A stretch of DNA of 64,000 bases from Cognatishimia sp. 1_MG-2023 (GCF_030548175.1 NZ_JAUORX010000002.1:400553-464552), one strand, 5' to 3'. Shown: positions 8,133 through 16,552, counted from the stretch's first letter. Made by a program: numbers and translations. Notes: generated from the sequence alone by a model not told the origin.

Positions 8133-9143
8133 TTATTTTAGAAGGCCAACTTCGCGGTAGAATTTCTCGGCACCTGGGTGAAGAGGGACGCCAAGCGCTT
8201 CGACGCCATCCAGCGCGGTATCAGCTGTGATTTGCTTGCCTTTAGCGTGACCATTATCAAGCAGCTTACGCGTGTTGTCGTTCCACATGGCTTTGGTAAT
8301 GCCGTATACGAGTTCTTCGCTTAGGTCAGAAGAAACCACAAGCATCGCAGAAACAGCTGGTGTTAGAACGTCGTAATCAACGCCTTCATAGACACCTGCA
8401 GGGATCTTGGATGGGATGTATGCAGGGATGATTTCGTTGATCTTTTCAAGATCTGCCTGCTCAAAGGAGTGCAATTCCATACCTTTTGTGGACGCCAACT
8501 GAACCATCGCAGCAACAGGCCAACCTGCAGCATAGAAATACGCATCTAGCTGACCATCTGCCAGGCGCTCAGCGGACTGGCTGTTATTCAACTCCGCTTC
8601 GTTCATGTTGTCGCGGTTGACGCCCCAAGCATCCAGCATTTGCAGCACGGCAACTTGAGTTCCGGAACCAGCCTGTGCAATGCCAACGCGTTTCTCAACG
8701 AGGTCACCTAGGTCAGAGATTTTAGATCCCTTTGGCATCACAAGATGCAGGTCCTCTGGGAATAGGTTTGCGACGATGCGCAGTTTTGGATGTGGTTTGC
8801 CATCAAACTTGCCTTCGCCCAAATACATGGAGCGCGTAACGTCAGCTGCCGCAAGACCGGCCTCAAGTTCACCATTTTGAACGGCGGCATTGTTGAAAAC
8901 CGATGCGGTTGTGGATTGAGCGATCGCAATCAGGCCAGGAACGCCGCATTGGCCACCTTCATCACATGCACGGGAGCCAGGAGGGGAGGAAATGCCGTTT
9001 GCAATAGTGCCGCCGATTGGGAAGTAAGTACCACCGGCGCCGCCGGTCCCGATGCGGAAAAAGGTTGGGCTTTGTGCAAAGGCCGTGCCTGCCATCAGCG
9101 AAGTGGCTAGCAGAGCTCCCATAATCTTAGTCATTTTTGTCAT
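8133..9143 (-). CDS. TAXI-family TRAP transporter substrate-binding protein
   Basis: A 336-residue periplasmic binding protein. The open frame extends further upstream, but the ATG at 9143 follows an AGGGA site and opens a clear signal peptide (MTKMTKIMGALLATS followed by AGTAFAQ). The mature start PTFFRIGTGGAGGTYFPIGG is the hallmark of TAXI proteins, and GIAQAGSGTQVAVLQMLDAW and the later Y/F-rich region match the fold. It captures the substrate and delivers it to the fused permease. It is transcribed divergently from a LysR regulator 124 bases away, the probable controller of the whole cluster. Confidence 0.9.
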   Translation of the reverse strand: MTKMTKIMGALLATSLMAGTAFAQSPTFFRIGTGGAGGTYFPIGGTIANGISSPPGSRACDEGGQCGVPGLIAIAQSTTASVFNNAAVQNGELEAGLAAADVTRSMYLGEGKFDGKPHPKLRIVANLFPEDLHLVMPKGSKISDLGDLVEKRVGIAQAGSGTQVAVLQMLDAWGVNRDNMNEAELNNSQSAERLADGQLDAYFYAAGWPVAAMVQLASTKGMELHSFEQADLEKINEIIPAYIPSKIPAGVYEGVDYDVLTPAVSAMLVVSSDLSEELVYGITKAMWNDNTRKLLDNGHAKGKQITADTALDGVEALGVPLHPGAEKFYREVGLLK

Positions 9144-9267
9144 GTTATTTTCCCTGTGGAAGTCATTTACTTTGGATTCTTCGATCCATGCTCTCAGTTT
9201 AGAAATCACAATTATAATTACAAATTTCAATTTCTTGCTAATTGATAAGAATGTTTTATGCTTGGGT

Positions 9268-10194
9268 ATGAATGTTCCACAACTCCTTTCCTTTTGCGAA
9301 GTCATGAAGACCGGGTCCGTCTCACAGGCAGCGCGAAATCTTGGCCGCACCCAGCCTGCGATTAGTTTGTCGATCAAAAGCTTAGAGGAACTGTTAGCCG
9401 TGAAGCTCTTTGTGCGCGACGGGCACAGTTTGCATCCTGTTCCAGAGGCTCACTACCTATTCGAAGAAGCTAGGAATGTTTTAGATAGATTGAATGTCGT
9501 TACAGACACGATGAAGAACCTTGCAAGAGGGCAAAGCGGTGCTTTGAATGTGGCTGCGATGCCGGGGCCTTCGACGCTCGTCTTTCCTCGATTTGTAGCT
9601 CAAGCTATTAGAAATAATGAGAATATCAAAATCTCATTGTCTTCCCGTTCTTCGCAACATATCAGAGAAATGGTCGGCGCCCAGACTTTGGATTTCGGGT
9701 TTGCGGATGCCGCCGAAGTTAACGACCCAAACGCGCTTTATGAGGAAGAAAAACTAGCTGCGCCGTGTCTTTGCGCGGTTCCAGCAGATCATCCGCTCGC
9801 ACTTAAAGACTGCATTTCTATTAAGGATCTTGATGGTGTGCCTCAGGGTACGCTCCAAAACGGGCATCCGCTTTTTGAGCGTGTCCGCGATGCATTTGCG
9901 CTAAACAATGTAGAATTTGTTCAGCAAGTCGACAGTCAGATTGTCTTACCATTGATGCAATTTGTTCAAGAGGGTCTCTGCTGTGTGATCACTGACCCGA
10001 TCTCGGCATTTACGCAAATGAATATACAAGGGGCGACAAATGCGGTTGTATTTCGCCCCTTGAAGGATGAAATCTTTTATGATTACGCCATTCTCACACC
10101 GCGCTATCGGCCAATTTCGCAGACTGCCAAAGTTCTGCTAAACGGATGGCGCAGTCATTTCTCGAGCATTTTAAACGAAGTTTTGGAGCAATAG
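9268..10194 (+). CDS. LysR-family regulator of the TRAP/dadA cluster
   Basis: A 308-residue LysR-type regulator. The ATG at 9268 was chosen because the winged helix-turn-helix starts directly there (MNVPQLLSFCEVMKTGSVSQ, then ARNLGRTQPAISLSIKSLEE). The rest is the two-lobed effector-binding domain. It is divergent from the TAXI binding protein, and the 124-base gap between them is very AT-rich, with AATTATAATT in the middle near 9210. LysR proteins usually bind such shared regions and respond to the pathway substrate, so control of the transporter and dadA is the natural guess. Confidence 0.85.
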   Translation: MNVPQLLSFCEVMKTGSVSQAARNLGRTQPAISLSIKSLEELLAVKLFVRDGHSLHPVPEAHYLFEEARNVLDRLNVVTDTMKNLARGQSGALNVAAMPGPSTLVFPRFVAQAIRNNENIKISLSSRSSQHIREMVGAQTLDFGFADAAEVNDPNALYEEEKLAAPCLCAVPADHPLALKDCISIKDLDGVPQGTLQNGHPLFERVRDAFALNNVEFVQQVDSQIVLPLMQFVQEGLCCVITDPISAFTQMNIQGATNAVVFRPLKDEIFYDYAILTPRYRPISQTAKVLLNGWRSHFSSILNEVLEQ

Positions 10195-10205
10195 CTCGGT
10201 TTGAC

Positions 10206-10239
10206 TTACGGTGTAGCAGACTACTCTGCCACACCGTAA
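10206..10239. terminator. strong inverted repeat after the LysR gene
   Basis: A 15-base-pair stem (TTACGGTGTAGCAGA and TCTGCCACACCGTAA, one mismatch) with a four-base loop lies 12 bases after the LysR stop and just beyond the 3' end of the RidA remnant. There is no T-run, so it is only a possible bidirectional terminator or RNA-stability element. Confidence 0.45.
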
Positions 10240-10252
10240 TTCTATCGCGTAA

Positions 10253-10405
10253 GATTGCCGCGGTGACGATACATTCTACCAGGTAATCTGGTGTCGCAAG
10301 CTTAGCTTCGCCGCAGGCGCGTGCTGCTGGAGCGGCTGGATCAACCCAAGCGTCATAGACTTCGTTCATTGCGCCAAAGGATGCGTTCATCATACGGATC
10401 GTGGT
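10253..10405 (-). pseudogene. RidA-family protein, C-terminal remnant
   Basis: The minus strand reads [20 protein letters not shown] and then VDP...[17 protein letters not shown] and VTAAI, which is the C-terminal third of a RidA/YjgF-type enamine deaminase. The N-terminal two thirds are gone: upstream the sequence turns into an IS3-family transposase read on the other strand, with the junction inside 10388-10405 where both readings overlap. RidA removes reactive imine/enamine products of amino acid oxidation, which would fit the DadA enzyme of the adjacent cluster. Too short to work. Confidence 0.75.
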
Positions 10406-10492
10406 TTGCAATATTGTTCGCATGATTATCAGAAAGTCCTGGGACAACATGGCTTCAAGGTATCCATGAGCGGGAAAGGCAATTGCTATGAT
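10388..10492 (+). pseudogene. IS3-family OrfB remnant, left half
   Basis: The plus strand reads [20 protein letters not shown] and then [15 protein letters not shown], the stretch of an IS3-family integrase core around the second catalytic Asp. It stops at base 10492 and continues, in frame and without loss of a residue, as NAAVETFFK at 11755. The 1262 bases between are the IS110 element. The left boundary fuses into the RidA remnant with no IS3 end visible, so the 5' part of this older element was lost by deletion. Confidence 0.85.
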
Positions 10493-10685
10493 TGTGAGTA
10501 TGGTATTGCGGCTTGATGGCCTGACCCATGCTACGATTGACTGCGTGTCATTGCGTTGACGTGTCGACCGTCAAGTCGCCCCGGCAACGGGCGAGATGTG
10601 ACTTCATAGGAGCCTGACGGGAACGCCCCATCACAGTCCTGTCCCCTCGGATCGGTGCCCGGGCATTCTTATCAATGAGGGCATC
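10493..10685 (+). ncRNA. candidate bridge RNA of the IS110 element
   Basis: In IS110 elements a non-coding RNA from the left end pairs with target and donor DNA in two loops. Here 10529-10537 (TGCTACGAT) matches the left target TGCTATGAT (10484-10492) in 8 of 9 bases, and 10547-10552 (GTCATT) is complementary to the right target AATGCC (11755-11760) in 5 of 6. Further on, 10606-10613 (ATAGGAGC) is identical to the right end of the element (11744-11751), and 10631-10635 (TCACA) is complementary to its first bases TGTGA. Order and polarity agree with a target loop followed by a donor loop. Exact RNA ends are not determined. Confidence 0.6.
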
Positions 10686-11738
10686 ATGAAGACTACACAT
10701 CCAATCATTATTGGCATCGACACACACAAAGCAACACATGTTGCCGTCGCAATCGATACGCAAGGTGCCCGCTTAGCGGCGCTGTCTATCCCGACCAATC
10801 CCAAGGGATATTTGGAGTTGGAACGTTGGTCGCGATCTCTCGGCAATGTTCTGGCATTCGGCATCGAAGGAACTGGTTCATATGGCGCAGGCCTTTCCAG
10901 ATCTTTGCTGGCTCAAGGGCATAATGTCATCGAAGTCACGCGCCCAAATCGGCGACTACGATACACGCAAGGCAAAACGGATAGCTTGGATGCAGAGGGG
11001 GCTGCGCGGTCGGTTCTGTCGGGGCAAGCAACAGCGCTGCCCAAAACACAAACAGGATCATCAGAGATGATCCGGCATTTGAAAATTGCGCGCGATACGG
11101 CAGTCAAATCGCGCTCACAGGCGATGGTCACGCTAAAAACATTGATCATCAACGCACCCGCCGACCTGCGAGACACCTTGGATCAAATCCGAGGAAAGGT
11201 TGCCTTGATCCGTCACATCGCAGCTTTCCGGCCTAGCGACATCGACACGCCATTAGCGTCTGCAAAAGCTGCTATGCGGGCACTGGCACGCCGCTGGCTT
11301 TGGTTGCATGAAGAGATTCTTGCACACGACAAGGAATTGGAGCGCCTTGTCAGGGAACGCGCCCCAAAGCTGTTGGCGTCACATGGCATCGCGACACTGA
11401 CGGTGGCTGAAATGTTGATCTTGGTTGGAGATGATCCAACACGAATTCGCTCTGAAGCCGCTTTTGCAAAGCTATGCGGCGTCTGCCCTATCCCCGCATC
11501 AAGCGGAAAAACACATCGCTTTCGATTGAACCGGGGTGGAAACCGGCAGGCCAACGCAGCCCTATACCGTGTCGCCATCGTCAGGATGCGAAGCCACGCA
11601 CCAACGCTCGCCTATGTCAAGAAACGCACAAAAGATGGGAAGAGTAAAAGTGAGATCATTCGTTGTTTGAAACGTTACATCGTTCGGGAAATCTACAGCC
11701 AGCTCTGTGTGCCGAAAACGGCTCAAATCGCCGCTTGA
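10686..11738 (+). CDS. IS110-family transposase (DEDD recombinase)
   Basis: A 350-residue IS110 transposase. The RuvC-like N-terminal domain has the DEDD residues D12 (GIDTHK), E61 (GIEGTGSYG), D99 and D102 (KTDSLDAEGAAR). The C-terminal Tnp_20 domain contains GIATLTVAEMLILVGD and then LCGVCPIPASSGKTHRFRLN with the conserved serine near residue 272-273 and a final RGGNRQANAALY. Length and motifs are complete, so the element may still be mobile. The start follows a TGAGGG site and matches family starts. Such enzymes act with a bridge RNA made from the element's left end. Confidence 0.92.
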   Translation: MKTTHPIIIGIDTHKATHVAVAIDTQGARLAALSIPTNPKGYLELERWSRSLGNVLAFGIEGTGSYGAGLSRSLLAQGHNVIEVTRPNRRLRYTQGKTDSLDAEGAARSVLSGQATALPKTQTGSSEMIRHLKIARDTAVKSRSQAMVTLKTLIINAPADLRDTLDQIRGKVALIRHIAAFRPSDIDTPLASAKAAMRALARRWLWLHEEILAHDKELERLVRERAPKLLASHGIATLTVAEMLILVGDDPTRIRSEAAFAKLCGVCPIPASSGKTHRFRLNRGGNRQANAALYRVAIVRMRSHAPTLAYVKKRTKDGKSKSEIIRCLKRYIVREIYSQLCVPKTAQIAA

Positions 11739-11754
11739 CGAATATAGGAGCTTC

Positions 11755-11977
11755 AATGCCGCCGTCGAGACCTTCTTCAAAACCATCAAAGCTGAACTGA
11801 TATGGCGGCATTCTTGGGAGACGCGACGAAAGGCTGAGGTGGCAATCTTTAAATACATCAACGGCTTCTAGAACCCGCGTCAAAGGCATTCAGCATTAGG
11901 CTGGAAAAGCCTCGTCGCCTTCAAACGGAAAGTGGCCTAAGCGAGCACATGGGACGGCACAAACCGGGACAGGTCCA
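11755..11977 (+). pseudogene. IS3-family OrfB remnant, right half with IS end
   Basis: This continues the split transposase: NAAVETFFKTIKAELIWR, with the catalytic Glu of the DDE triad at 11767-11769, then RRKAEVAIFKYINGF. A TAG at 11869-11871 replaces the expected Tyr of the family motif GFYNPRRRHSALGW, and reading beyond it gives NPRQRHSALGWKS. The natural stop is at 11938. About 37 bases further, the sequence ends in ACAGGTCCA (TGGACCTGT on the other strand), a typical IS3-type terminus, so the old element ended near 11977. Confidence 0.85.
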
Positions 11978-12147
11978 AGATGCTTCAAAAATATGGTGGC
12001 TCTACGCGACAACAAGAACTTGCGAAGCAGGCTTAAATTGCGCGGAACCGGAAAGAACAAGATGAGATCAAAACGTGAATGGGTAGATAGGTGGGTAGAG
12101 ATTAGATTTCTCAAAAATCAAATACCTGCTAAGTCATTGATTTTAAA

Positions 12148-12221
12148 TGGAGGCGAGTACCGGAATCGAACCGGTGTACACGGATTTGCAATCCGCTGCA
12201 TAACCACTCTACCAACTCGCC
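12148..12221 (-). tRNA. tRNA-Cys (GCA)
   Basis: Read on the minus strand: acceptor stem GGCGAG paired with CTCGCC, anticodon loop ATTGCAAAT with anticodon GCA, T-loop GGTTCGATTCC, discriminator T and an encoded CCA at the 3' end. The anticodon and the U73 discriminator both fit cysteine. It lies 170 bases beyond the end of the mobile region, the usual place for integration next to a tRNA, but I find no second copy of its 3' end in the window. Confidence 0.95.
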
Positions 12222-12364
12222 GCCGATGTGGTGTCGTGGGCAATATCGCATCTCTTTCAGGGCTGCAAGAGAGAACGATAGCATTTCATCTTTGTGAGCG
12301 TTGCTGTTCGCAAATTATTGTGGCAAGACGGGTGTGACCGCAAATCTGAACGAATGAGTTTAGT

Positions 12365-13018
12365 ATGTCTGATTATACTTCCCGCCGCACGGCCATGGTA
12401 GACACACAAGTCCGCCCGTCCGATGTTACGAAATTTCCGATCATCGAATCGATGCTGAATGTTCCTCGTGAGGTGTTTGTACCTCTCGATAAACGCGAAG
12501 CTGCATATATGGGTGAAAACCTAGCGTTTGATGACAATCGCGTTTTGCTAGAGCCACGTACGCTGGCAAAAATGCTTGATGCCTTGGACATCCGCAAAGG
12601 TGAACTGGTTCTCGATATTGGTTCTGGCCTTGGGTATTCTGCTGCCGTCATCGCACGCATGGCAGAAGCAGTGGTTGCCGTCGAAGATGACGAAGCGCGA
12701 GTCGCTGAAGCACAGACCACTTTGGCTGAACAGAACATTGATAACGTTGTTTTGCATCACGGCGCGCTCTCCGAAGGTGCTGCAGATCACGGTCCTTATG
12801 ATGTGATCGTTGTACAAGGTGGCGTGCAAGAACTTCCACAAAATTTGTCCCAGCAGTTGAAAGACGGCGGGCGGATCGCATGTTTGTTCATGCAAGGTGC
12901 ATTGGGTGACGTGCGTATTGGCCAAAAGGTCAACGGCGACATCGTCTGGCGCTCTGCGTTTAATGCTGGCGCACCAGTCCTAGAAGGATTTGAGACGCAG
13001 AAGGCATTCGAACTATAA
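12365..13018 (+). CDS. pcm: protein-L-isoaspartate O-methyltransferase family protein
   Basis: A 217-residue SAM-dependent methyltransferase of the Pcm family. The SAM-binding motif LVLDIGSGLGYSAAVIARM is at residues 81-99, followed by an acidic strand (AVEDDEAR) and the PCMT-type N-terminal segment with REVFVP (residues 35-40). Pcm enzymes repair isoaspartyl residues in aged proteins, in the cytoplasm. The Rhodobacterales version next to tolC, as here, is somewhat divergent, so the exact substrate is less sure. It is followed after 48 bases by tolC in the same direction. Confidence 0.8.
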   Translation: MSDYTSRRTAMVDTQVRPSDVTKFPIIESMLNVPREVFVPLDKREAAYMGENLAFDDNRVLLEPRTLAKMLDALDIRKGELVLDIGSGLGYSAAVIARMAEAVVAVEDDEARVAEAQTTLAEQNIDNVVLHHGALSEGAADHGPYDVIVVQGGVQELPQNLSQQLKDGGRIACLFMQGALGDVRIGQKVNGDIVWRSAFNAGAPVLEGFETQKAFEL

Positions 13019-13066
13019 CGCGAGGTGGCACATTTTGCCGCCTTTCATCCATTAGGGGCAGGGACC

Positions 13067-14443
13067 ATGGGTATTAAGCAGGTTTTTCTTTCGGCAATTG
13101 TAACTGTTTCGTTAGCCTCTGGAGTGACAGCCGAAACGCTGGCTGATTCTATGGCAAGCGCCTATGAGCACAGCGGCCTGCTAGAGCAAAACCGTGCCCT
13201 GCTACGTGCTGCTGACGAAGATGTTGCCCAAGCTGGTGCCGCGTTAAGACCCATCATCAATTGGACTGCGGGTGTTCAACGTCGTTTTTCATCCGGCACG
13301 ACAGTGCTTTCGACGAATACTGCTAACATTGGTTTAGAAGCCAATTGGTTGCTGCTTGATTCCGGCGCTTCGCAGGCCGCAATAGAGTCGCAAAAACAAA
13401 CCGTATTGGCGACTCGTCAATCCTTGGTTTCAGTAGAGCAAAGCGTTCTCCTAAATGCGGTTCAGTCCTTTATGAACGTGCGCCGCGATTCAGAGATCGT
13501 TGCACTGCGTCAGAACAACCTTCGTTTGATCACGCGTGAACTACGCGCGGCACGTGATCGGTTTGAAGTTGGCGAAGTCACGCGAACAGACGTTTCATTG
13601 GCCGAGGCCCGTTTGGCGGGCGCGCGTGCAGAGCTGGCGGTTGCACAGGGTAACCTGATGTCATCTCAAGAGTTCTTTGCTGCAGTTGTTGGCCACAAAC
13701 CTGGCCGTTTGACGCCTCCTTCACGTTTGCCAAACACCGCGAAATCGCTTGATGCCGCGAAGGGTATCGCCGTTCGCGGACACCCAGATATGTTAGCAGC
13801 ACAGTTTCAGGTCGCGGCAAGGGAATTTGATGTCCGACGTGCAGAAGCTGCGATGAAACCAAGCCTGAATTTGCGGGCAGGGGTTACAAAATCTGATCAG
13901 TTTAATTCATCTGCGAATACCACCAGTGGTTCCATCTCTTTAGATGCCAGTGGGCCCATCTATCAGGGCGGCCGCCTAAGCTCTGTCTTGCGTCAAACAA
14001 TGGCGCGCCGTGACGCGGCGCGTGGCGCTTTGCATGCGACGCGCCACAATATCCGCCAAAGTGTTGGTAATGCGTGGGCACAGCTCTTGTCCGCCCAGGC
14101 CCAACGCCAGGCAAGCGTTCGCCAGATTAGCGCATCTCGTGTGGCCTTTGATGGCGTTCGCGAAGAAGCAAAATTGGGCGCACGTACCACGCTGGATGTG
14201 CTGAACGCCGAACAAGAATTGCTGAATGCACAAGCCAACCAAATTACGGCGTCCAGCAACGAATTCACGGCGGCCTATGCTTTATTGGCTTCAATGGGGT
14301 TGTTGAACGTTGATTACTTGAATTTGACGGTCGAGAAATACGATCCAGAAGCATACTATAAGCAGGTCGAAAAAGGCCCAGCGTTGAAGAGCAAGCAAGG
14401 TCAGCAACTTGACAAAATCCTGCGAGCTATCGGAAAAGAATAA
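13067..14443 (+). CDS. tolC: TolC-family outer membrane efflux protein
   Basis: A 458-residue TolC-type channel. The open frame extends to a GTG at 13025, but the ATG at 13067 has a good GGGGCAGGG site and begins the signal peptide (MGIKQVFLSAIVTVSLASGV, cleavage after VTA). Two long helical repeats with SEIVALRQNNLRLITRELRA and RDRFEVGEVTRTDVSLAEAR, and later AREEAKLGARTTLDVLNAEQ-type sequence, are the OEP repeats. The protein forms the trimeric outer membrane exit duct for type I secretion and RND or ABC exporters, whose partners are not encoded here. Complete length. Confidence 0.9.
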   Translation: MGIKQVFLSAIVTVSLASGVTAETLADSMASAYEHSGLLEQNRALLRAADEDVAQAGAALRPIINWTAGVQRRFSSGTTVLSTNTANIGLEANWLLLDSGASQAAIESQKQTVLATRQSLVSVEQSVLLNAVQSFMNVRRDSEIVALRQNNLRLITRELRAARDRFEVGEVTRTDVSLAEARLAGARAELAVAQGNLMSSQEFFAAVVGHKPGRLTPPSRLPNTAKSLDAAKGIAVRGHPDMLAAQFQVAAREFDVRRAEAAMKPSLNLRAGVTKSDQFNSSANTTSGSISLDASGPIYQGGRLSSVLRQTMARRDAARGALHATRHNIRQSVGNAWAQLLSAQAQRQASVRQISASRVAFDGVREEAKLGARTTLDVLNAEQELLNAQANQITASSNEFTAAYALLASMGLLNVDYLNLTVEKYDPEAYYKQVEKGPALKSKQGQQLDKILRAIGKE

Positions 14444-14514
14444 CATTTTTCGCTATCTGTTGTGTGGGACGCTCTGTGTCGCTAAACTATTCAGCGAGGA
14501 GAGTGGTTTAATTT

Positions 14515-15564
14515 ATGTCTGATCCGGTCAAGAACGTTGAAATCGAGGATGTCTTGTCTTCGATTCGCAGGTTGGTTTCTGAAAACGGCCATGCGCCCGC
14601 AACTTCAAAGCCTAGTGCGCCTGAGGTTAAAGCGGTTGTTCCTGAAGCTGGGAGCAAGGGGGAAGCGGCTGTAGAAAGTGCGGTCGACAATCGTCTGGTT
14701 TTGACCCCTGCATTACGCGTTTCTGATTCGCCTGCAGTTGAGTTGGTCACTGCGCCGGATGCCGTAGAAGAAAGTTCTGAACACGCTGCAGACAAAGCAT
14801 TAATGCGTGAGATTCAAGCTGACATTCAGCCACTCCACGATAGCATACCAAATTTTTTACAGCGCCAAATTGAGATCGAAGCACCGGCCGCGCTGGACAG
14901 TGCCGCGCCTGAACTTGATGCGATTGAAACGCATGTTGAAACGTCTGACAATGAGGCATCGGTTGATGTCACTGAAGACGCGGTATTCGACACGCCTGAG
15001 CCAGAGATTCTGGAAGTCGACGTCGCGCAAGACTTTGATACTCGCGTGGATGCCATTGAAAATGACGCTGATGTAGATGCAGAGCCGCAGCGTCCGTGGG
15101 AGACTGATGGTGAGCTGTTGTCAGAATGGCATTCTGTTCGCTCCCCAGCTGTTGAAGATTTTGAGCCCGACGAACCCGGCGATAGCGACTACGCTGGTAC
15201 GGCTGTTGCGTCTCTTGCTTGGGAAGATCATTCAGATCAGACCGATGATTTAGACGACGTCTCAGACGACGAAGTTGCCGTTGCAGACGAGAGCATCGAA
15301 GAGCCTGCGGCCTTTGCGAGTATCTCAGAAGAGGCACTGACCGAAACTGTGATCGAAGGCATCGCACAATCCGAAGATGCGGTCGAAGACACCCAATACG
15401 AAGCTGTGCTAGACGAAGAAATGCTTCGTGACCTTGTGGGCGAGATCGTGCGCCAAGAGCTGCAGGGGCCTTTGGGCGAGCGTATTACACGTAACGTGCG
15501 CAAGCTTGTGCGTCGCGAAATCAATCGCGCAATGACCTCTCAGAGCCTAAATAACGATTACTAA
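14515..15564 (+). CDS. PopZ-like protein (DUF2497), acidic linker
   Basis: A 349-residue very acidic protein. The N-terminus IEDVLSSIRRLVSE (residues 10-23) and the C-terminal block LRDLVGEIVRQELQGPLGER and then ITRNVRKLVRREI are the two conserved modules of DUF2497/PopZ proteins, separated by about 250 residues of low-complexity Asp/Glu/Ala/Val sequence. In Caulobacter the C-terminal helices oligomerise and the N-terminal helix binds client proteins at the cell pole. In Rhodobacterales the function is less studied, so a polar or scaffold role is inference. It starts 71 bases after tolC with a GAGGAGAG site. Confidence 0.7.
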   Translation: MSDPVKNVEIEDVLSSIRRLVSENGHAPATSKPSAPEVKAVVPEAGSKGEAAVESAVDNRLVLTPALRVSDSPAVELVTAPDAVEESSEHAADKALMREIQADIQPLHDSIPNFLQRQIEIEAPAALDSAAPELDAIETHVETSDNEASVDVTEDAVFDTPEPEILEVDVAQDFDTRVDAIENDADVDAEPQRPWETDGELLSEWHSVRSPAVEDFEPDEPGDSDYAGTAVASLAWEDHSDQTDDLDDVSDDEVAVADESIEEPAAFASISEEALTETVIEGIAQSEDAVEDTQYEAVLDEEMLRDLVGEIVRQELQGPLGERITRNVRKLVRREINRAMTSQSLNNDY

Positions 15565-15588
15565 GCCCATACAGAAAAGAGGTGGCTT

Positions 15589-16161
15589 GTGAACACGCCT
15601 GCGCATCTCTTGCTTGGCTGGGCTGCGTTTGGCCGCAATGCGCCGCGTGGGGTCGTCTTGGCCGCTCTTGCGGGTGGCTTACTGCCAGACCTTTCGCTTT
15701 ATGTATTGGCGGGTACGTCGCTTTTTCTTTTGGGTATTCCGCCAGCGACCGTATTTGGTGAGTTATATTTTTCAGCAACATGGCAGGCGATTTTTGCTGT
15801 CGATAACTCGTTTGTTGTTTGGGCAATCGGGCTGCTTTGCGGGCTGTATTTGCGCAAACGATGGGTTGTCGCGCTGTGCGGCGCGGCTTTGATCCATTTG
15901 GCGATGGATTTTCCATTGCATCACGACGACGGCCGTTCACATTTCTGGCCGATTAGCCGTTGGATTTTTGAAAGCCCTGTTAGCTATTGGGACCGAAGCC
16001 ACCATGCAGGTATAGTGGCACCGCTAGAGGGTGTTTTGGCTTCGTTTTGCGCATTGTTTATTGTTCTACCAGACTGGCGAAATTGGCGTACTGTCTGTGT
16101 TTTTGGGCTGGTGTTGCTTGAGCTGATCGCGGTGCTGCCCGGTTTCTTCATCAGTTTTTAA
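15589..16161 (+). CDS. inner-membrane protein, YdjM-like hydrolase family (uncertain)
   Basis: A 190-residue protein starting at a GTG with an AGAGGTGG site. It has about five hydrophobic segments and conserved polar residues in the pattern H5, D35, H99/D103, H107-H-D (ALIHLAMDFPLHHDDGRSHF), resembling the metal-site residues of the membrane-bound metal-dependent hydrolase family (YdjM/DUF457). The catalytic role is inference. It follows the PopZ-like gene by 24 bases and ends at a bidirectional terminator. Confidence 0.55.
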   Translation: MNTPAHLLLGWAAFGRNAPRGVVLAALAGGLLPDLSLYVLAGTSLFLLGIPPATVFGELYFSATWQAIFAVDNSFVVWAIGLLCGLYLRKRWVVALCGAALIHLAMDFPLHHDDGRSHFWPISRWIFESPVSYWDRSHHAGIVAPLEGVLASFCALFIVLPDWRNWRTVCVFGLVLLELIAVLPGFFISF

Positions 16162-16175
16162 GTAAATTTGGCAAT

Positions 16176-16209
16176 AAAAAACGCGCGCCACAGTGGCACG
16201 CGCTTTTTT
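16176..16209. terminator. bidirectional rho-independent terminator
   Basis: AAAAAACGCGCGCCAC and GTGGCACGCGCTTTTTT form a GC-rich stem with A and T runs at both ends. It sits between two convergent genes ending at 16161 and 16232 and can serve both. Confidence 0.9.
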
Positions 16210-16231
16210 AGGGCAGCAGTCTAATATGTTG

Positions 16232-16552
16232 TTACGCAGCTTGGCTTTCCTGGGCCGCGTTACGACGTTCACTTTCTTCGCGTGACAGGGCTACGGAGGT
16301 CCGTACACCTTTGCCAACGAAATCCATCAAGCCGGTTACAACCCGTTCGTTTGGGTCGATACCAGCGCAGGACAACACTTCACGCCCGTCGCGCGAACGC
16401 GCCCAGCGTGCTATTTGTTCTGGTCCATTGCCGTACTTTTTATCGTCGGCAATTGCATCGTCTAGCGCGGCTAGAACCACCGCGGCAAAAAGCTTGCGCG
16501 CGCGGTTGCCCTGTTCGTTATTAAAAGCCGTGCCATCAACGAAATCTTTCAT
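16232..16552 (-). CDS. DUF6280-like conserved small protein
   Basis: A 106-residue soluble protein that is very strongly conserved in Rhodobacterales as far as I recall it (MKDFVDGTAFNNEQGNRARK, ...KYGNGPEQIARWARSRDGRE). The start has an AAGGA site. There is a single Cys (LSCAGIDPNERVV) and no known catalytic motif. Function unknown. It is transcribed towards the YdjM-like gene and shares its terminator. Confidence 0.75.
   Translation of the reverse strand: MKDFVDGTAFNNEQGNRARKLFAAVVLAALDDAIADDKKYGNGPEQIARWARSRDGREVLSCAGIDPNERVVTGLMDFVGKGVRTSVALSREESERRNAAQESQAA

Larger units (their letters stand above)
10493..11754 (+). mobile_element. IS110-family element inserted in the IS3 remnant
   Basis: The ends can be placed to within one or two bases because the host reading frame (…GNCYD | NAAVETFF…) is restored on removing this segment. 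The element is 1262 bases long, with a 193-base non-coding left end, one transposase gene and only 16 bases after the stop. There are no terminal inverted repeats and no obvious target duplication, both normal for IS110. The long left end and short right end match the IS110 group proper (not IS1111), whose left end encodes the bridge RNA. Confidence 0.85.
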
